This document shows positions 24,187-36,220 of a DNA stretch of 64,000 nt, in pieces. The first letter of the stretch is position 1; each line of letters starts with the position of its first letter. Made by a program: the position numbers and the translations under genes. The notes under the pieces are model-generated. The model saw only the letters and a list, made by a program, of their open reading frames with translations. It made no database searches and was not told the DNA's origin. The DNA lies in NCBI GenBank assembly GCA_020736575.1, contig JAGPYM010000013.1, positions 682,001 to 746,000 of the forward strand, written 5' to 3'. Source of the stretch: Thelonectria olida (lineage: Eukaryota; Ascomycota; Sordariomycetes; Hypocreales; Nectriaceae).

Positions 24187-24491
24187 CCGGGAGGAGAAGA
24201 GAGAAGCTACACGATAGGGGGCGAGGCTTCATGTCATGATGTTTGACGTTTCGCTGTTGCTTGTTTTGTTACGCGCTTTCTGTTTTCACGTCATTTGCGC
24301 TGGGATACCCAATCCTGTTCTTTTGCCAGGCGCAATAATACCCGTCACATTATGCAGCATAGTAGCACTTTGATGGAAAAATAAACGGCTGGTTCATCAT
24401 TCATACCTCTTGACTATCATGAGAATTTCTTGACTATCGTGACTGTGCATCTAAATACCATCTCCCATTACATTGCCACCGAGATCGTGCT
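24187..24491. other. Convergent 3' interval
   Basis: 305 bp between the stops of the 74-aa gene (plus) and XPF (minus). It should hold both 3' UTRs. Nothing else is seen. Confidence 0.5.
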
Positions 24492-27365
24492 CTAATCATC
24501 TTCCTCCATGACATTGCGATGAAAGAATCCAAATATTTGTCGCCCTGCGGCCTTGCCAACCAACGGTTCCAACTCTCGTGCTTCCATGTTAGCCACCTCA
24601 CGGATACTCTCCGTTTTCAGCACCAAAGTTGATATGTTTTGTGGAGTCACGCCTGGTACGATGGCAAGCATGTCTTGTGGCTCTTGGTTGAATGTCTGGT
24701 CCTCGGCCTTTGCATCCTTGTCAAGGCCTGCTCTCACCGCTGCAATCGGATCCGGCTCTTCTTCCTGGGATTTGAGCAGCTCAAAAATCTCGGCTGTTTG
24801 GTATGGAGATGATGACCAGATAATGCGCAGCTTGGGAAATGCCAACGTCAAGAGAACCAGTTTAGACTGCAAGTCAGACGAGAGGTTGTTTGGCGTGATA
24901 CTGTTCATGTGGCCTGACAGGTCGGCAAACGGCTCTAGCGTAAATGATTTGTTCTGATCAAACTCTATGAGCAGCATGGCGTTCTTGTAGTGTTGGAACA
25001 TGGTCTCAGCTTGGTTGTAAAGTCGCCCATCCTTGAACGACGAGATTAAATCGCTGATGGACTTTCGCTCTATGCAGATGTTAGGAGACAGAACGTAGTC
25101 GCCAACCGTGAGCATGCAAGGAACGATGACCATCGAACGGCCATGCAGAAGTGACGGCAACGATGACCGAAACTCTCGCACATCGACGACAACGCGTGGG
25201 GGTTGAGCCGTCGCTGTTAATCTGCCGCCACCAGCAATTCGCGTGTTGACGGTACGGAGGAATGCCTCTTCGGCATCCTCGTTTCCAGCATCCACCGTCA
25301 TCACGAGCGACATGCTGGCCCTCTCTTTGATGAGCTTTGTGAAGGCGTCCTTTTCGCGTCTGACTGTTGACAGGTACTTTTGCTCTTCCACTGAGCCACC
25401 ATAATACATGAAGTACACTCTGACATTCCTGTCATTGTGAGATGACCGATACACCTCGACACGACGGATAAAGGCCGCGTCAGGCTCGTACATGATGATG
25501 TACTTTGGCTTGACTTCTTCCAAGACGTGCTCATCCTGGTCACCGTCGTAGGCGTGGATGACGATGAGATCTTGCATCTCAAAAAGCTGAAAATAATCTT
25601 CCATATTGTCTAGGGGGTCCTGGACGATTTCTGGTTTTTGCTCCGCCTCCTCTTCAGTGATATGGACTTCGGCCATGAGATCAGCAACCTCGGTGGGTTT
25701 CTCGATGTACTGCATGATGCTCCCATTCTCTGCGCGACCCATTGTTGCGCCGACATTACCGCCGCCTCGAACTCGCCGCCTCTTGTTGGCTGGGGCCTTG
25801 CCGCCTCGATGCCCAGCCTGACCTGGCCGGGTGTCTGCAGCACCATTGATGGCCTTCTGATTCTCCGAGAATAGAGTCGCGCTGACCTGTGCAAACTGCC
25901 TCTTCCATTTAAGATAGTTCCGTAGCTTTCTCCGCATCATGAATGCCGCACTCGGCTTATGGGCATCTTCCTCGTCTTCGTCACCCTTCTTTTCTGTCTT
26001 TGGCTTGATAAACATTGTTTGCAGGTAGTCTCGAAGCTGCCTGCATGTATCGACATTTGAGCACATGATCATGATGGTCCCATTCGAGTCATCCCTGACG
26101 GGAGGCTCAAAGTAGAGATCTCTGTCAATCTCCTCAAGGACTTCAGCCAACTGCGCCCACTTGGGGAGCTCTTCAAGAACAGGCCGCAGAGTGTCGATGT
26201 TGTTCTCCCGGGCTGCCGCCTTGACACTGGCTGAGTATACTCGCCGACGAGCAGTGTCGAAGATGGTCTGAGCAGCATCGAGGAATAGCCAAGGTGATTG
26301 GTTTTGGCGGGTCGATCCTGGCGGAGGTGAGTGGGCGGCGTGAATCGTGTCGAGATGCTGAAGAAAGGACACGGCATCGTAGGTCAGGATGGAGTTGAGC
26401 ATGGTTCTTAAAACCGTCAAGTCATTGACAATCTGCTTGGTCTTCCAACTCACACGATGCCAGTTTGGATCTAGCTGTCGTCGAACCATGACGTCAAAGT
26501 TCTTGAGCAAGGCACTATCGAGGTTCCAGTCGTCCATTTCCAGGCCGCTGTTGCCCTTTTTCAGCTCGTGAATGCTCACTTCGACACATTCCATGATGGC
26601 ATTCTGTATGTCTCTCATCGATTCCGTCATAGGGACCTCGAGTTCGATGACCTCTGCCTTCTTCTTTCCTTCGAGAGACTGTGCGACTGTGACATGAAAC
26701 CTCGGCCACAGTGACGCTTTCCTGAGGAATAGGTTTCGCATCATGCTGGCCAGAGGGTTGAAGCCGGTAACGAACGGGTCGGGATTGTCGGAGAAGGCCT
26801 TGAGAAAGCCGGCCTTGTTCTTTTGCCGATAGACTCGTAGGATGAAGGCTTCGAGTGAGGTTGCGACAATGCGATCGGCGTGAAGAACGACAAGCCCAGT
26901 TATGGTGTCGGGATCCAACAAGCCTGTTAATAGGTCGACAACTAAGATGCGCGAGGTGATGCTGAAGATGCCACCACCTGCATACATCTTCTCCCTCGCG
27001 CCGACGGTTTGGAGGTCGGTGTTCACAACGGTCAAGCCGCGTGCTTTGGGAGACACGCTGATGGCGGCATGCTCGGCCAATGCTTCGCCAATCCAGCCAT
27101 TTTCTCGATCTTCCGCGCCAACAACCACAATGAGGTTATTTCCAGCGGCATCATAGGCGTGGAGGAGGTTGGTGACCAGGCGCATCAGCCCGAGGCCGCG
27201 AGCCAGCACGACGAGCTCATCTTCTGCACGGAGCTCCTGGAAGAGGGACTGCTGGTATTCCTGGGAGAGGCGTTAGTGGAAAGGGAACAAGAGATATTCC
27301 GTTCTAAAAATACACACAAGCGGCAGTGAGAGCTTCACTGGTTGGGGAGCATTGGTTGCCGACAT
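24492..27365 (-). CDS. RAD1: XPF/Rad1 structure-specific DNA repair endonuclease
   Basis: Two exons on the minus strand: 27365-27318 (16 codons, MSATNAPQPVKLSLPL) and 27260-24492, giving 938 aa. The 58-nt intron (GTGTGT...CCCAG) rejoins the conserved start EYQQSLFQELRAEDELVVLARGLGLMRLV. The N-terminal half is the degenerate SF2-helicase-like domain of XPF (GADDRENGW-type segment GAEDRENGWIGEALAEHA, then RVYRQKNKAGFLKAFSD). The ERCC4 nuclease domain has the catalytic ERK at residues 747-749 (CIERKSISDL), and the C-terminus is a helix-hairpin-helix pair (LAIVPGVTPQNISTL). With its Rad10/ERCC1 partner it cuts 5' of lesions in nucleotide excision repair and trims 3' flaps in recombination. The length is typical. 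The tiny first exon would be missed by simple ORF calling. Confidence 0.95.
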
Positions 27366-28111
27366 TCGGGGCGCCCAGAGTGACCAGAGGGCAAAGGCGC
27401 AGTGTGGGAGCTGAAGAGGTTGGATTTGGACCGGGCAAGATGGACGTCAACTTTGGATGGGGCTCGTCCCGTCCCTTCCTTCCCCGGTACGTACCTGCCC
27501 AAGGTGCGTTTCGCAGCCCTCTGGCAGACCGGGCAAGAGCAGAAGCACTATTTGGTGGATCCCAACTGCCACAGGAACCAATGAGTACGCAATGAGGCGG
27601 GTAAGCTGCATGAGCCACGCCCCATCATGACTGAGACACCCATTCAGCGCCTGTGACAAAACGTCCTCGGGCTGTTGACTGAGGCGGGCAGAATCGACAA
27701 AACTGTGTACTTACTGTGTTGAGCTGATTGATTAACAGAGTATGAATGAGCCAGCTATATGAAGCGTTGGAAATAATACGAAAAAAAAAAAGAAAAAAAA
27801 AAAGACGTGGCTGTGGAATTTCTAGGCTACGTTCTGCAGACAAAGAATGCTCCAGCACGAACCCCGACTTAGACGTCCAAGTCAGCTCCAAGGGGACCTA
27901 TACAATATAAGTTCCCAGCAGTTCGCCATGTACCATACACAGTACGAAGGGAGCACTGTGTATAAAATGTAAAGTGGCCAGCGGTATCAATTCGGTATAA
28001 AGCTTGCGCATATTGTACCTTGGGACTCCCTGACAGCAATCACAATCACCTTCTTCATTCCCCCTCACACTCTTCCTTCTTGGGTGTATCTTGCTGCACC
28101 AAGGAATCAGC
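27366..28111. promoter_or_regulatory. Divergent promoter interval, XPF and F-box gene
   Basis: 746 bp between divergent starts. On the plus strand there are TATA-like elements at 27961-27968 (TATAAAAT) and 27996-28003 (TATAAAGC), about 150 and 115 nt before the F-box gene ATG. An A-rich run sits at about 27780-27804. No coding segment is seen. Confidence 0.55.
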
Positions 28112-29428
28112 ATGACTTCAGAAGCAGAAGACGAAGAGTATCAAGACTACCCACTCTCTAATGAGTTTGAAAGAGAACCCCCCAAGAAACTAAACCCCAA
28201 CATCCACTGGCACTATCAGCGAGGCCAATGGCAGAATGTCAACGCGAACTACCTGCTAGAGCTGGCCAAGATCAAAGACTTGGACCCTGAAAAAGACAAG
28301 GAGCCAGCCTTGACCAAGTACATCAGAACGAGGAAATACGATGAACTGATGAGCATGATGTACTTCGGCCCACGAGTCTGGGGATCACCTGTTCGAAACA
28401 TGGGCTGCCTGCATCCCGAGGAAAATAGCAAGCCCAGACTCGGAGTCGATGTTGGACCTCCAAAGAGCAGCTCTGGGCTGCTGGAAAAGCTACCTAATGA
28501 GATTATTGCCAACATCATCCCATTTACGGACATTGCCTCCGTCGATGCACTCAAGTCGATGAACAGGCGCCTGTTTCACACCGTGTGGAACCACAAACTC
28601 ATCAGGATCCTGAACAATCAGGCGTACGCCGTTTTACGTGGCATTCGGGCGACCAAGACTGGCCAATATGTCAGCGTTCAAGACTTGCTCGCCCTGCTCT
28701 ACTCTTGGAAATGTCAGAAATGTGACGCCTTTGGCTGCTACCTGTACCTCATGACCTTTGAAAGGCTCTGCAATGTCTGTTTGGAGGATGGGAAACAGTA
28801 CCTCCCGCTGCGTGAGTCTGAGGCTGCAAAAGAGTTCGGACTCTCGCTGGATGTTCTGCGAACTCTGCCTCGACTCCAGGTCCGACAGGGCTACTATGGG
28901 GGATGGGGCTACGAGCTTTACACGTGGATAGTGGACCGCTACGCTGCCCGAGATGCGGGAAGGCAGCTTCATGGCTCCGACAAGAATATCAAGGAGTTTG
29001 TGCAGCAGACCGACCCTGCGGTTTGGAAGGAAGTCAGCAAAACCGTCCGACGACGAGACAGGCTCCTACGGGGCAAACTCGCCCCGAGACGGCCGGATGC
29101 TGCCCCGGAGTATAGACCTAGCGGAGCGAGAAACACACGGCTCCGCTACACAGGCATTGTGCGAGCTCCTTGGCTGCACCCGGAACGACTCGGCGAGACC
29201 ATCTGGGGGTTTCGCTGCATTGCGTGCGCGGATCATCCGGTTGGGCCGTTCCACTGTGACATCGAGTACACCATGGAGACATTCATGGACCATCTCAGAG
29301 AAGCCGGGCCCATCTATAGGGGCATACATCATTGGGAAGACTGTTGCGATACGGGAGAATGCTTCTCCCGAATGAAAGCGCCGGAACGACTGGAGGGATC
29401 CTATGAGCGCCCTTACTGGAATTGCTGA
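28112..29428 (+). CDS. F-box domain protein (fungal type)
   Basis: Intronless, 438 aa. The first in-frame ATG is at 28112 (MTSEAEDEEYQDYPLSNEFE). An F-box lies at about residues 123-165 (LEKLPNEIIANIIPFTDIASVDALKSMNRRLF), preceded by a 120-residue acidic and basic N-terminal region. Downstream are CxxC pairs (KCQKCDAF, RLCNVCLEDG, and CIACADH near the C-terminus) suggesting zinc binding, and Trp/Tyr-rich stretches. This arrangement, an F-box followed by a Cys-containing region, is common in the expanded fungal F-box families. The likely role is an SCF substrate adaptor; the target is unknown. It is unrelated in sequence to the F-box gene at 19-20 kb. Confidence 0.85.
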   Translation: MTSEAEDEEYQDYPLSNEFEREPPKKLNPNIHWHYQRGQWQNVNANYLLELAKIKDLDPEKDKEPALTKYIRTRKYDELMSMMYFGPRVWGSPVRNMGCLHPEENSKPRLGVDVGPPKSSSGLLEKLPNEIIANIIPFTDIASVDALKSMNRRLFHTVWNHKLIRILNNQAYAVLRGIRATKTGQYVSVQDLLALLYSWKCQKCDAFGCYLYLMTFERLCNVCLEDGKQYLPLRESEAAKEFGLSLDVLRTLPRLQVRQGYYGGWGYELYTWIVDRYAARDAGRQLHGSDKNIKEFVQQTDPAVWKEVSKTVRRRDRLLRGKLAPRRPDAAPEYRPSGARNTRLRYTGIVRAPWLHPERLGETIWGFRCIACADHPVGPFHCDIEYTMETFMDHLREAGPIYRGIHHWEDCCDTGECFSRMKAPERLEGSYERPYWNC

Positions 29429-30366
29429 TGATGCATGGAATGGGAAATTGGGGAAGGACGGGCTGGGTTTTGCATGTATGGTTCAACATGGTTGTCTTTG
29501 AAAAGTAATTTTTGTAGTTGTTCGCTTTCAACAAGCTGATTCACTGGTATCCGTGTAGTGTCGAGGCGAGGTACACGCGCTGCGTCTTAGTACGAAGGAA
29601 TTGAATTCTCTTAGCGGGAGCCCCTTATCGCTACTAATGCCGGCGCTCTGGCACCGGGGAGTGAGATGAATGTCTGGAACTTCCGCCGTCACAACTTGTG
29701 CGAAGCGGGAAATCCGAGAGGAAAGATGCTGCAGGTGATGGTGATCTTAAGCTTGGAAGGGTGGGTGACCAAGATGCTTGCAGGTCTCCACACGATACAG
29801 CCAATGCTTTGCTAGGGCTCACTCATTTCCCCTGTCTCCAGAGCCGAAAGTAAATACCGAGGAGATAAGCATCAAGTCTATACCTTTTAAACTTCACATG
29901 TTAGATGTCTTCCCCGCGCTGTCATGGGGTCAATCTGAAGCTGAAGCCGTGCATCCGGAGATGCGGGGCCGATCCTGGCTTCGATCTTGTCTCTTTCTGG
30001 CGACTATTTTGAGCTTCATTGACTTCCTCGGCCTTATATCCCCCCACTTCCCCCGGATTCGCTTCCGTTCCGGTGGGGGAGGCTGTTTTTGAGAGCTGGG
30101 GAGAGCTGCCAATATTGTAAAGTTATGAAACGAGAACTCGCTAGTCTCTGATTCGTTCACGAGCTACTGTCTTTGAAGCCTGGGAGGTGAAGACCGTGTG
30201 CGGCACGGAAAGATGAAAATCCTATATAACTCAGTGACTCTGGCCCTGTGCCGTTTCGCAGACTGGCCTTGTCTTCCAAGCTGGTTTTTCACGACAACCT
30301 GTCCGATTACTAGACTGAAAACTCCTTTAGTGCATTGCTTTGAACAGACGTCTTATAGCCATCACC
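29429..30366. promoter_or_regulatory. Intergenic with MFS promoter
   Basis: 0.9 kb holding the F-box 3' UTR and the promoter of the MFS gene. A TATA box, TATATAA at 30223-30229, lies 138 nt before the MFS start codon. No coding segment is recognised. Confidence 0.55.
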
Positions 30367-32194
30367 ATGTCGGCATGGCGCTTCGCCTTTTCGCTAAGCA
30401 AGGCTGAAGTCCACGAGGCCAAGCCGCCTGGGACTGCCGTCATCATCCGTAAGTAAGATGCCTTGAATGGACAACTAACCTCTTGACACGAAAGCTAACA
30501 AAAACAGGAGAGTATAATCAGCATGTCGACTCATCCCTCGAAATCGTCAAAGTCCCCCAACCGTCCGCCGACCCGGCCGATCCGCTAAACTGGCCAACAT
30601 GGCGCAAGTTCTCAGTGTTGCTGGTGGCATCGTTGTTTGCCTTTGCTGGCAACTTCTTGAGCGCCAGCATTGCCCCGGCTCTTCAATTGCTCTACCATGG
30701 CTTCGTGCCTCCCACTCGTTCGTTTACCGAACTTACATACTACATCTCGGTTCGCGACCTCTTCCAATCGCTGAGTGGCGTTAAAATAACCTGACTGTCT
30801 ATCGCATAATAGGTCAGCTCCCTTTTCCTCGGCGCATCCAATATCGTATGGGTTCCCCTATCCAATATCTTTGGTAGAAGACCAGTGCTCCTTGTTGCTA
30901 CTCTTCTCATGACACTGTCGACTCTCTGGTGTGCCCTGGCTCAATCCTACGAATCCCTTTTTGCGGCCCGAGTCTTCCAAGCCATCGGCGGCGGGGCCTC
31001 AGAAACCGTCTCTCCTGCGATAGTTGGCGAGGTCTTTTTTCTACATGAACGTGGTAGAGCAATGGTGAGTCTCCAGTGTCGATAAACCGCCGAGATTATG
31101 CCCCTGTCTGACAGCGGAAAAGGCAATCTACACCGTCTTCCTCGCAGGAGGTCCGATTGTTGGCGGAATCGCTGGCGGATACATCGGCTTCCGTGTTGGA
31201 TGGCGATACATCTTTTGGGTGGGCATGGGGCTTGCAGGACTCTGCTTCCTTGGAGTTCTGTTCCTAGTGCCAGAGACCCTTTTCGAGAGACCGTTTGTGT
31301 CGGCTGCCGCTACTGACGCTGCAGAAGATGACAAGCCGGAAGAGGTTCGTGTCGAATCACGCCAAACACCCCAGCCATACAGACCATTCACCTTCGCACA
31401 ATCTCTGGGATTTACAAGCCCTCGAGGAAATTGGACGCAGAAGTTCTTCCAACCGTGGTATACAGCACTACTTCCGGGAACCTGGATGGTGATGTTGCAC
31501 TACGCAGGCCTCGTCGGCGGCATCGTGGCCGTCTCAACAATAGGTCCTTCCATCGTCGGCGCCCCGCCGTATCTCTGGGGAGAGAACGTCGGTCTCATCA
31601 ACGTCGGCGGTCTGGTCGGGTCCATCCTTGGTGCGTTGTACACGTATGCCGTCGTCGACTCGAGGTTGAAGCGATCTGCGAGGAGAGAACGGGACGGGTC
31701 GGCTGAGCCCGAGAGTCGACTGCCGACCATGTTCCCGGCCCTGGCGATTGCTACGAGCGGATTCTTTGTGTTTGGGTTCTGCGCGCAGTATCCATCTAAG
31801 AACGCATGGGTTGGGCTCCAGGCAGGATACGCCATGATTGCGTTTGGGCTGATGCAGGTTCCATCTGTGGGATTCAGTTACGTGAGTGCCTACCTTCCAG
31901 CAAGGACGCCGTCTTGAACCGTTTTAACTTGGCTAACTGGTGTTTTGGCTACTATAGTTGATTGATTGCTATGCTCACATGGCAGCTGACTGTTTCGTCA
32001 TCATCACCATTTTGCGAGCCATCATTGCCTTTGCATGGACTTTCTTCATTGCGGGCTGGATCGAGGACCGCGGGGCTGCCGAGCCGTTTGGCGTTTTTGG
32101 CATGATTATGGGGGTATTTTCTTTGCTGACGGTGCCTGTCTGGCTGCTGGGGAAGCGGATGAGGATTGCAACGGCCAATCTTGTTCAGGCTTGA
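30367..32194 (+). CDS. Major facilitator superfamily transporter, DHA1 type
   Basis: Five exons (30367-30448, 30508-30749, 30813-31064, 31123-31881, 31958-32194) encode 523 aa; every junction restores conserved MFS sequence. The cytosolic N-terminus carries the fungal motif REYNQHVDSSLEIVKVP...DPLNWPTWRK just before TM1. The loop 2-3 motif A variant NIFGRRPVLL is present, then ESLFAARVFQAIGGGASETV, a central acidic loop (AATDAAEDDKPEE) between TM6 and TM7, and a C-terminal half ending WLLGKRMRIATANLVQA. Twelve membrane segments are expected. DHA1 drug:H+ antiporter relatives export or import small organic molecules; the substrate cannot be deduced. No secondary-metabolite genes are nearby, so there is no cluster context. 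Confidence 0.92.
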
Positions 32195-32865
32195 ATCACT
32201 GCGTTCGACTGAGGTACCTACCTACCTAGTAGTCTTGGCTGGCTACCTATGAATATGACCTCTATTGCCATGATGTATTTCCATCATTGTGGAACTGTGA
32301 TACCCTCCACCAACTGCCTACCTACGTACCTCGAAACCTGGATCTTAATTCCCATGTTCCCGTCGAGACGGGTGTCATGAGCGACGTTACGCCGCCAAAA
32401 CTCTGCGACGTCATCACCATGATTGCGTGCAGGTGCATCGCGTCTCGGGGTGGCCACTAAAATGGTGCATCCAAGATTCCTTCCATCGAGCAGACCAATT
32501 GGAGATTGGGTTTCGGATCTGTGACACTCGCGGCTTATCACACGAGTGAGTGAATGTATGTCACTCCAGTACGAATACGTTTACGTAGGTCATCAAGGCA
32601 CCCCAATAACACACCGTTGCACCCCTCACTTGTCGAGGGAATTCGCTTTTTGGCGCCACAAGCCGCGCGATGATCGGGTGCCTCCTCGACGTTTTGGAGG
32701 GGTGACGACGTCATCGCTTTGGAGGGCCCAACGTCGACAAAGTACAAATAGAGTCGTGAACTACATTTCCAATGACAACTTTTTCTACCATCAATCAATC
32801 AAAACTTGAACAATCACGAGCATCACATTCCATTTCAAACACATCACACAAAACTCACATTCAAA
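32195..32865 (+). promoter_or_regulatory. Promoter of the 64-aa gene, with paired GACGTCAT elements
   Basis: 670 bp between the MFS stop and the next ATG. It contains a short ACCT run (about 32214-32230) and two identical CRE-half elements GACGTCAT at 32407-32414 and 32707-32714, exactly 300 bp apart. The leader (about 32770-32865) is rich in CA and AATC repeats. Confidence 0.6.
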
Positions 32866-33165
32866 ATGAACTCCGAACAGAACAAGCAGCAGAAGGACGA
32901 GGTACGTTGTTGGTCATGTTGAGTTGGCTCGACATGCTACAAGACCCAAAACCCAAGCCACGCATCAGCTTCAGGCGGCCAAATATACTGACCATGTCCA
33001 ACACAGGGCGAGAAGGAGTTCAGCATCCAGCCCATCAAGCAGGCCGAAGCCAAGTTTGACGCCTTCAGCGCCCATCCCGGCCCTGCCGTCCCCAAAGACA
33101 TGCCTCAAGAGGAGGGGTCCAAGGAGGAGCGCAAGGCTCGCATGGAGGAGTTGAAGAAGAACTAA
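32866..33165 (+). CDS. Small charged protein (64 aa), unknown
   Basis: Two exons (32866-32901 and 33007-33165), a 105-nt intron with donor GTACGT and acceptor ACACAG. The joined protein starts MNSEQNKQQKDE, continues with GEKEFSIQPIKQAEAKFDAF, then a Pro-containing stretch, and ends in a Lys/Glu-rich helix (KEERKARMEELKKN). It has no hydrophobic segment and is probably a small soluble, partly disordered protein. I do not recognise a family. The clean splice sites, Glu/Lys/Gln codon flow, A-rich Kozak context (TCAAAATGA) and CRE elements upstream argue for a real gene. Confidence 0.7.
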
Positions 33166-34204
33166 CAGGCCGGCTGTCTTTGCAATTCCCACAGGGCATT
33201 TCTTTGCCTTGATGGATGAGTGTATGACTATCGATGATGGATGATTTTTATTCAATTGATAATGTATTAGAGACTACGAATGGCAATAAACACTTTGAAT
33301 GAATCTACCCGTGCCGAGATTGACATCTTTATGCGATTCATCTAACTACCTTATATCACGACAAACCTCGACTCTGTGCAGGGACTTGCTCGTATCGCCG
33401 TATCGTGTCATTACACGCCCTGAGAACCACTGCCCAATTCCCCCGAGCCAACCGACCAGTCCGAGTCTGATGCTGACGCTGACGCTCCACTCGCAAGGAG
33501 CAGCCACATCGACGGATGTCGTAATGCCTGCGGACTGCAGTAGAAATTTCGAGAATTAGGGAGCCTCCTTGGACGCCACAGCTGAGCATCTGCAGACAAT
33601 TGATGAAAGTCCCCGTCATAGGTACTTTTGATCGGTATTCGCAGGTGCCTGATCATAGACGCGCGTTGACTTGTTCTGCTCTCAGGCAGCGGACTTGACG
33701 GCTCTTGGCGACAACCTGAAATCGACAGACAGTGTGGCTGAGCCGCCGACTTGTGGCTGGTGCGTCGCCGACTCCTCACTTCCGCCCAACCAAAGGAGCG
33801 CGGGCCAGCCTGGTTACCTGACTCTCCCACGGACCGACAACCTTGACATGCGACGGCATCCCGTGTTGGCCCACGCCATTTGAGACGGTCCCTCTCTGAC
33901 CCCGGAAGCTCGGCCTGCATTCGTACATTCCTCTCTTTGAGTGCCTTTTCGGGGCTCAACTGCACCGTTGCCTTTTTCTTCCTCCCAAGAATTCGGCTGC
34001 CTCTTTCGAGTGACGACCCTCCTCCGCTCCGACTGACAACTGCGCAAAGAGGAGTTCGGATAAGCGTCACCACACCGCATGCCCTCATCCTCCGACTTCT
34101 AACAGCATTCTTTCTTTATTCCCCTTCATCGGCCCCTGCGACCAACGAATCGGCCCTGCGACCTCGTCTACTTTTACCCCCTTCGTTCGCTCTCTGACCC
34201 CATC
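33166..34204 (+). promoter_or_regulatory. Intergenic with LAS17 promoter and leader
   Basis: 1.0 kb. The last 300 bp are pyrimidine-rich and probably the LAS17 leader. Two short upstream ATG frames are visible, 33848-33883 (11 codons) and 34079-34102 (7 codons); whether they are in the transcript is unknown. Confidence 0.5.
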
Positions 34205-36220
34205 ATGCCGTCTATCCTCAACGACGACGACAAGGCCACCGTCAAGCGATTTGTCCCCAAGCAGTCAAACAAGATCCAGGCTGTGGCCGTTGCGAGACTC
34301 TACGTTGCCTATCCCAATCGCTCGAAATGGACATATACTGGCTTGCAAGGAGCCATTGTGCTCTGCAACGACCTTGTCGGCCACACTTACTGGATCAAGT
34401 TGGTTGATATCTCGGTGTGTCTTATACCCCTTGCCCATACTCTCGAGCTGAACGACCATCGTGCTAACTTCAATCAGCCTACCAATCGCGGCGTCATTTG
34501 GGACCAAGAGATCTTCGATTCGTGGTCCTACAACCAAGACCGAACCTTCTTCCACACCTTTGAGCTCGAAGAATGCCTCGCTGGCCTGAGCTTTGTCGAC
34601 GAGAAGGAGGCCAAGCAGTTCAAGAAGAAGATGGACGAGCGAGAGAAGAATGCCACCCGTGCTACCCGAGCCACCCCCTTTGGCGGCGGCGCCCAACCAG
34701 CTCATAAGCATGGAATCCTGGGAGGTCTCTTCGGCCATCGACACTCCTCTGCTCCGACACAGACACCCCCAGAATCCCCACGAGCGGTCCCCAACTCTGT
34801 TCAACACCACGTCGTCAATTCTTCCGGTAGTCTCAATGGCAAGCCAGCCTCAGAGTTTGCCTTGCTGGATGCCTTTGACCCGCTATGGCGCGAGCACTTT
34901 GGACAGGACCTCCAAGATAAGGGGTTGACAGACGACTTCATCAAGGAGAACCAAGAGTTCATTGTCGATTTCCTAAAAGAGGAACAGAAGACTCTGGATC
35001 AGGACAACACCCCTCCCCTTCCACCACCGCCTCCGCCCGCCGCGACGAATGGTAGAGGACGAGCTCCTCCCCCACCCCCGATCCCGCCTCCGGGCGGTGC
35101 CTCCAAGGGCCATGCCGATGCTCCTCCTCCTCCACCGGCTCCAAGAAGGGGCGGCCCTCCGCCTCCGCCAGCCCCAAGGCGATCTGGAAAGCCCGATACT
35201 CCTACCACCGACTCTCCCGAACGAGTGCCCACCCCCCCTCAACCTCCTCGGCCTAGGTTCAATGCTCCTCCTCCTTTGGCTGATGCCGGCAAGTTTGCAC
35301 ATGTGGAGCCGGCTAGACGCGTGCCAGCAACACCTACTCCCGGACCTCCTCCGCCCCCTCGACCAAGTAAGGTACCAATCGAGAACGACTCGGGCCCTAA
35401 GCATGGCGTACCTCCCCCATTCACTGGAGCGCGAATCCCTCCTCCACCTAGTCGCGGATCGGTTCCTCCTCCGCCTCCACCGCGCTCGAACGATTCCCAT
35501 GCCGCCCCAGCTGGTATTCCACCACCTCTCCCTCCGAAGGTACCGGCGTCCGGTGCTCCACCCCTTCCGCCTCCGAGCTCCCGTCCGGTGCCACCGCCCC
35601 CGGCAGCCAGTATTCCCCCTCCGCCGCCTCGCCTGCCACCCACATCCTCCGGCCCTCCTATGCCGCCACCGCTTCCCCCTACCTCAGGCGCTCCTCCTCC
35701 TCCGCTACCTCCAACAGGCGGTGCCCCCCCGCCGCCACCTCCCCCACCTATGCCTCCTACATCCGGGGCTCCTCCACCACCCCCACTACCACCAACTGGA
35801 GGTCCTTCCGCTCCTCCTCCTCCTCCTCCCCCGCCGTCCATGCCAAACCGCGATTCTGGATACTCATCTGGCGTTCCATCAATGCCCGCTGGAAACTCAG
35901 GGCGCAATGCCATGCTTGGGGATATCCAGAAGGCCGGTGGCATTGCCTCTCTCAAGAAGGTCGACAGGTCCCAAATCCGAGACAGGAGTGGAGCCCAGGT
36001 TGATGGCAGCAGCTCTGGAGGAGGAGGTGGTGGTACTGCTGCTGCGGGTGGTGGCGGCGGCGGCGGCGGCGGTATGGCAGATGCTCTGGCTGCTGCCTTG
36101 CAGAAGCGAAAGGAGAAGGTCAGCAAGAGTGGTAAGTGTCCATTAGCTATTCCCACAACCTGACAACTACAAGTTTCTAACCATACAATAGATGACGAGA
36201 AGAGCGATGATGAGTGGTAA
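34205..36220 (+). CDS. LAS17: Wiskott-Aldrich syndrome protein homolog Las17/WASP
   Basis: Three exons (34205-34414, 34478-36131, 36192-36220) encode 630 aa. The N-terminal WH1/EVH1 domain (about residues 1-115) includes ARLYVAYPNRSKWTYTGLQGA and the junction DIS|PTNRGVIWDQE. A conserved helix (DPLWREHFGQDLQDKGLTDDFI) follows, then about 280 residues of polyproline repeats for SH3 and profilin binding. A WH2 actin-monomer motif lies at about 545-575 (NAMLGDIQKAGGIASLKKV), then a Gly-rich linker, and an acidic tail DDEKSDDEW encoded by the last 29-nt exon. The terminal Trp binds Arp2/3. Las17 activates Arp2/3-driven actin assembly at endocytic patches. No CRIB/GTPase-binding domain is seen, as is usual for fungal Las17. 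Intron 1 is 63 nt with no in-frame stop. Confidence 0.95.

Noticed and set aside
35239..36156. 305-codon minus-strand frame opposite LAS17
   Set aside because: It is Gly/Pro-rich only because it is the complement of polyproline codons; the plus-strand WASP domains explain the region.
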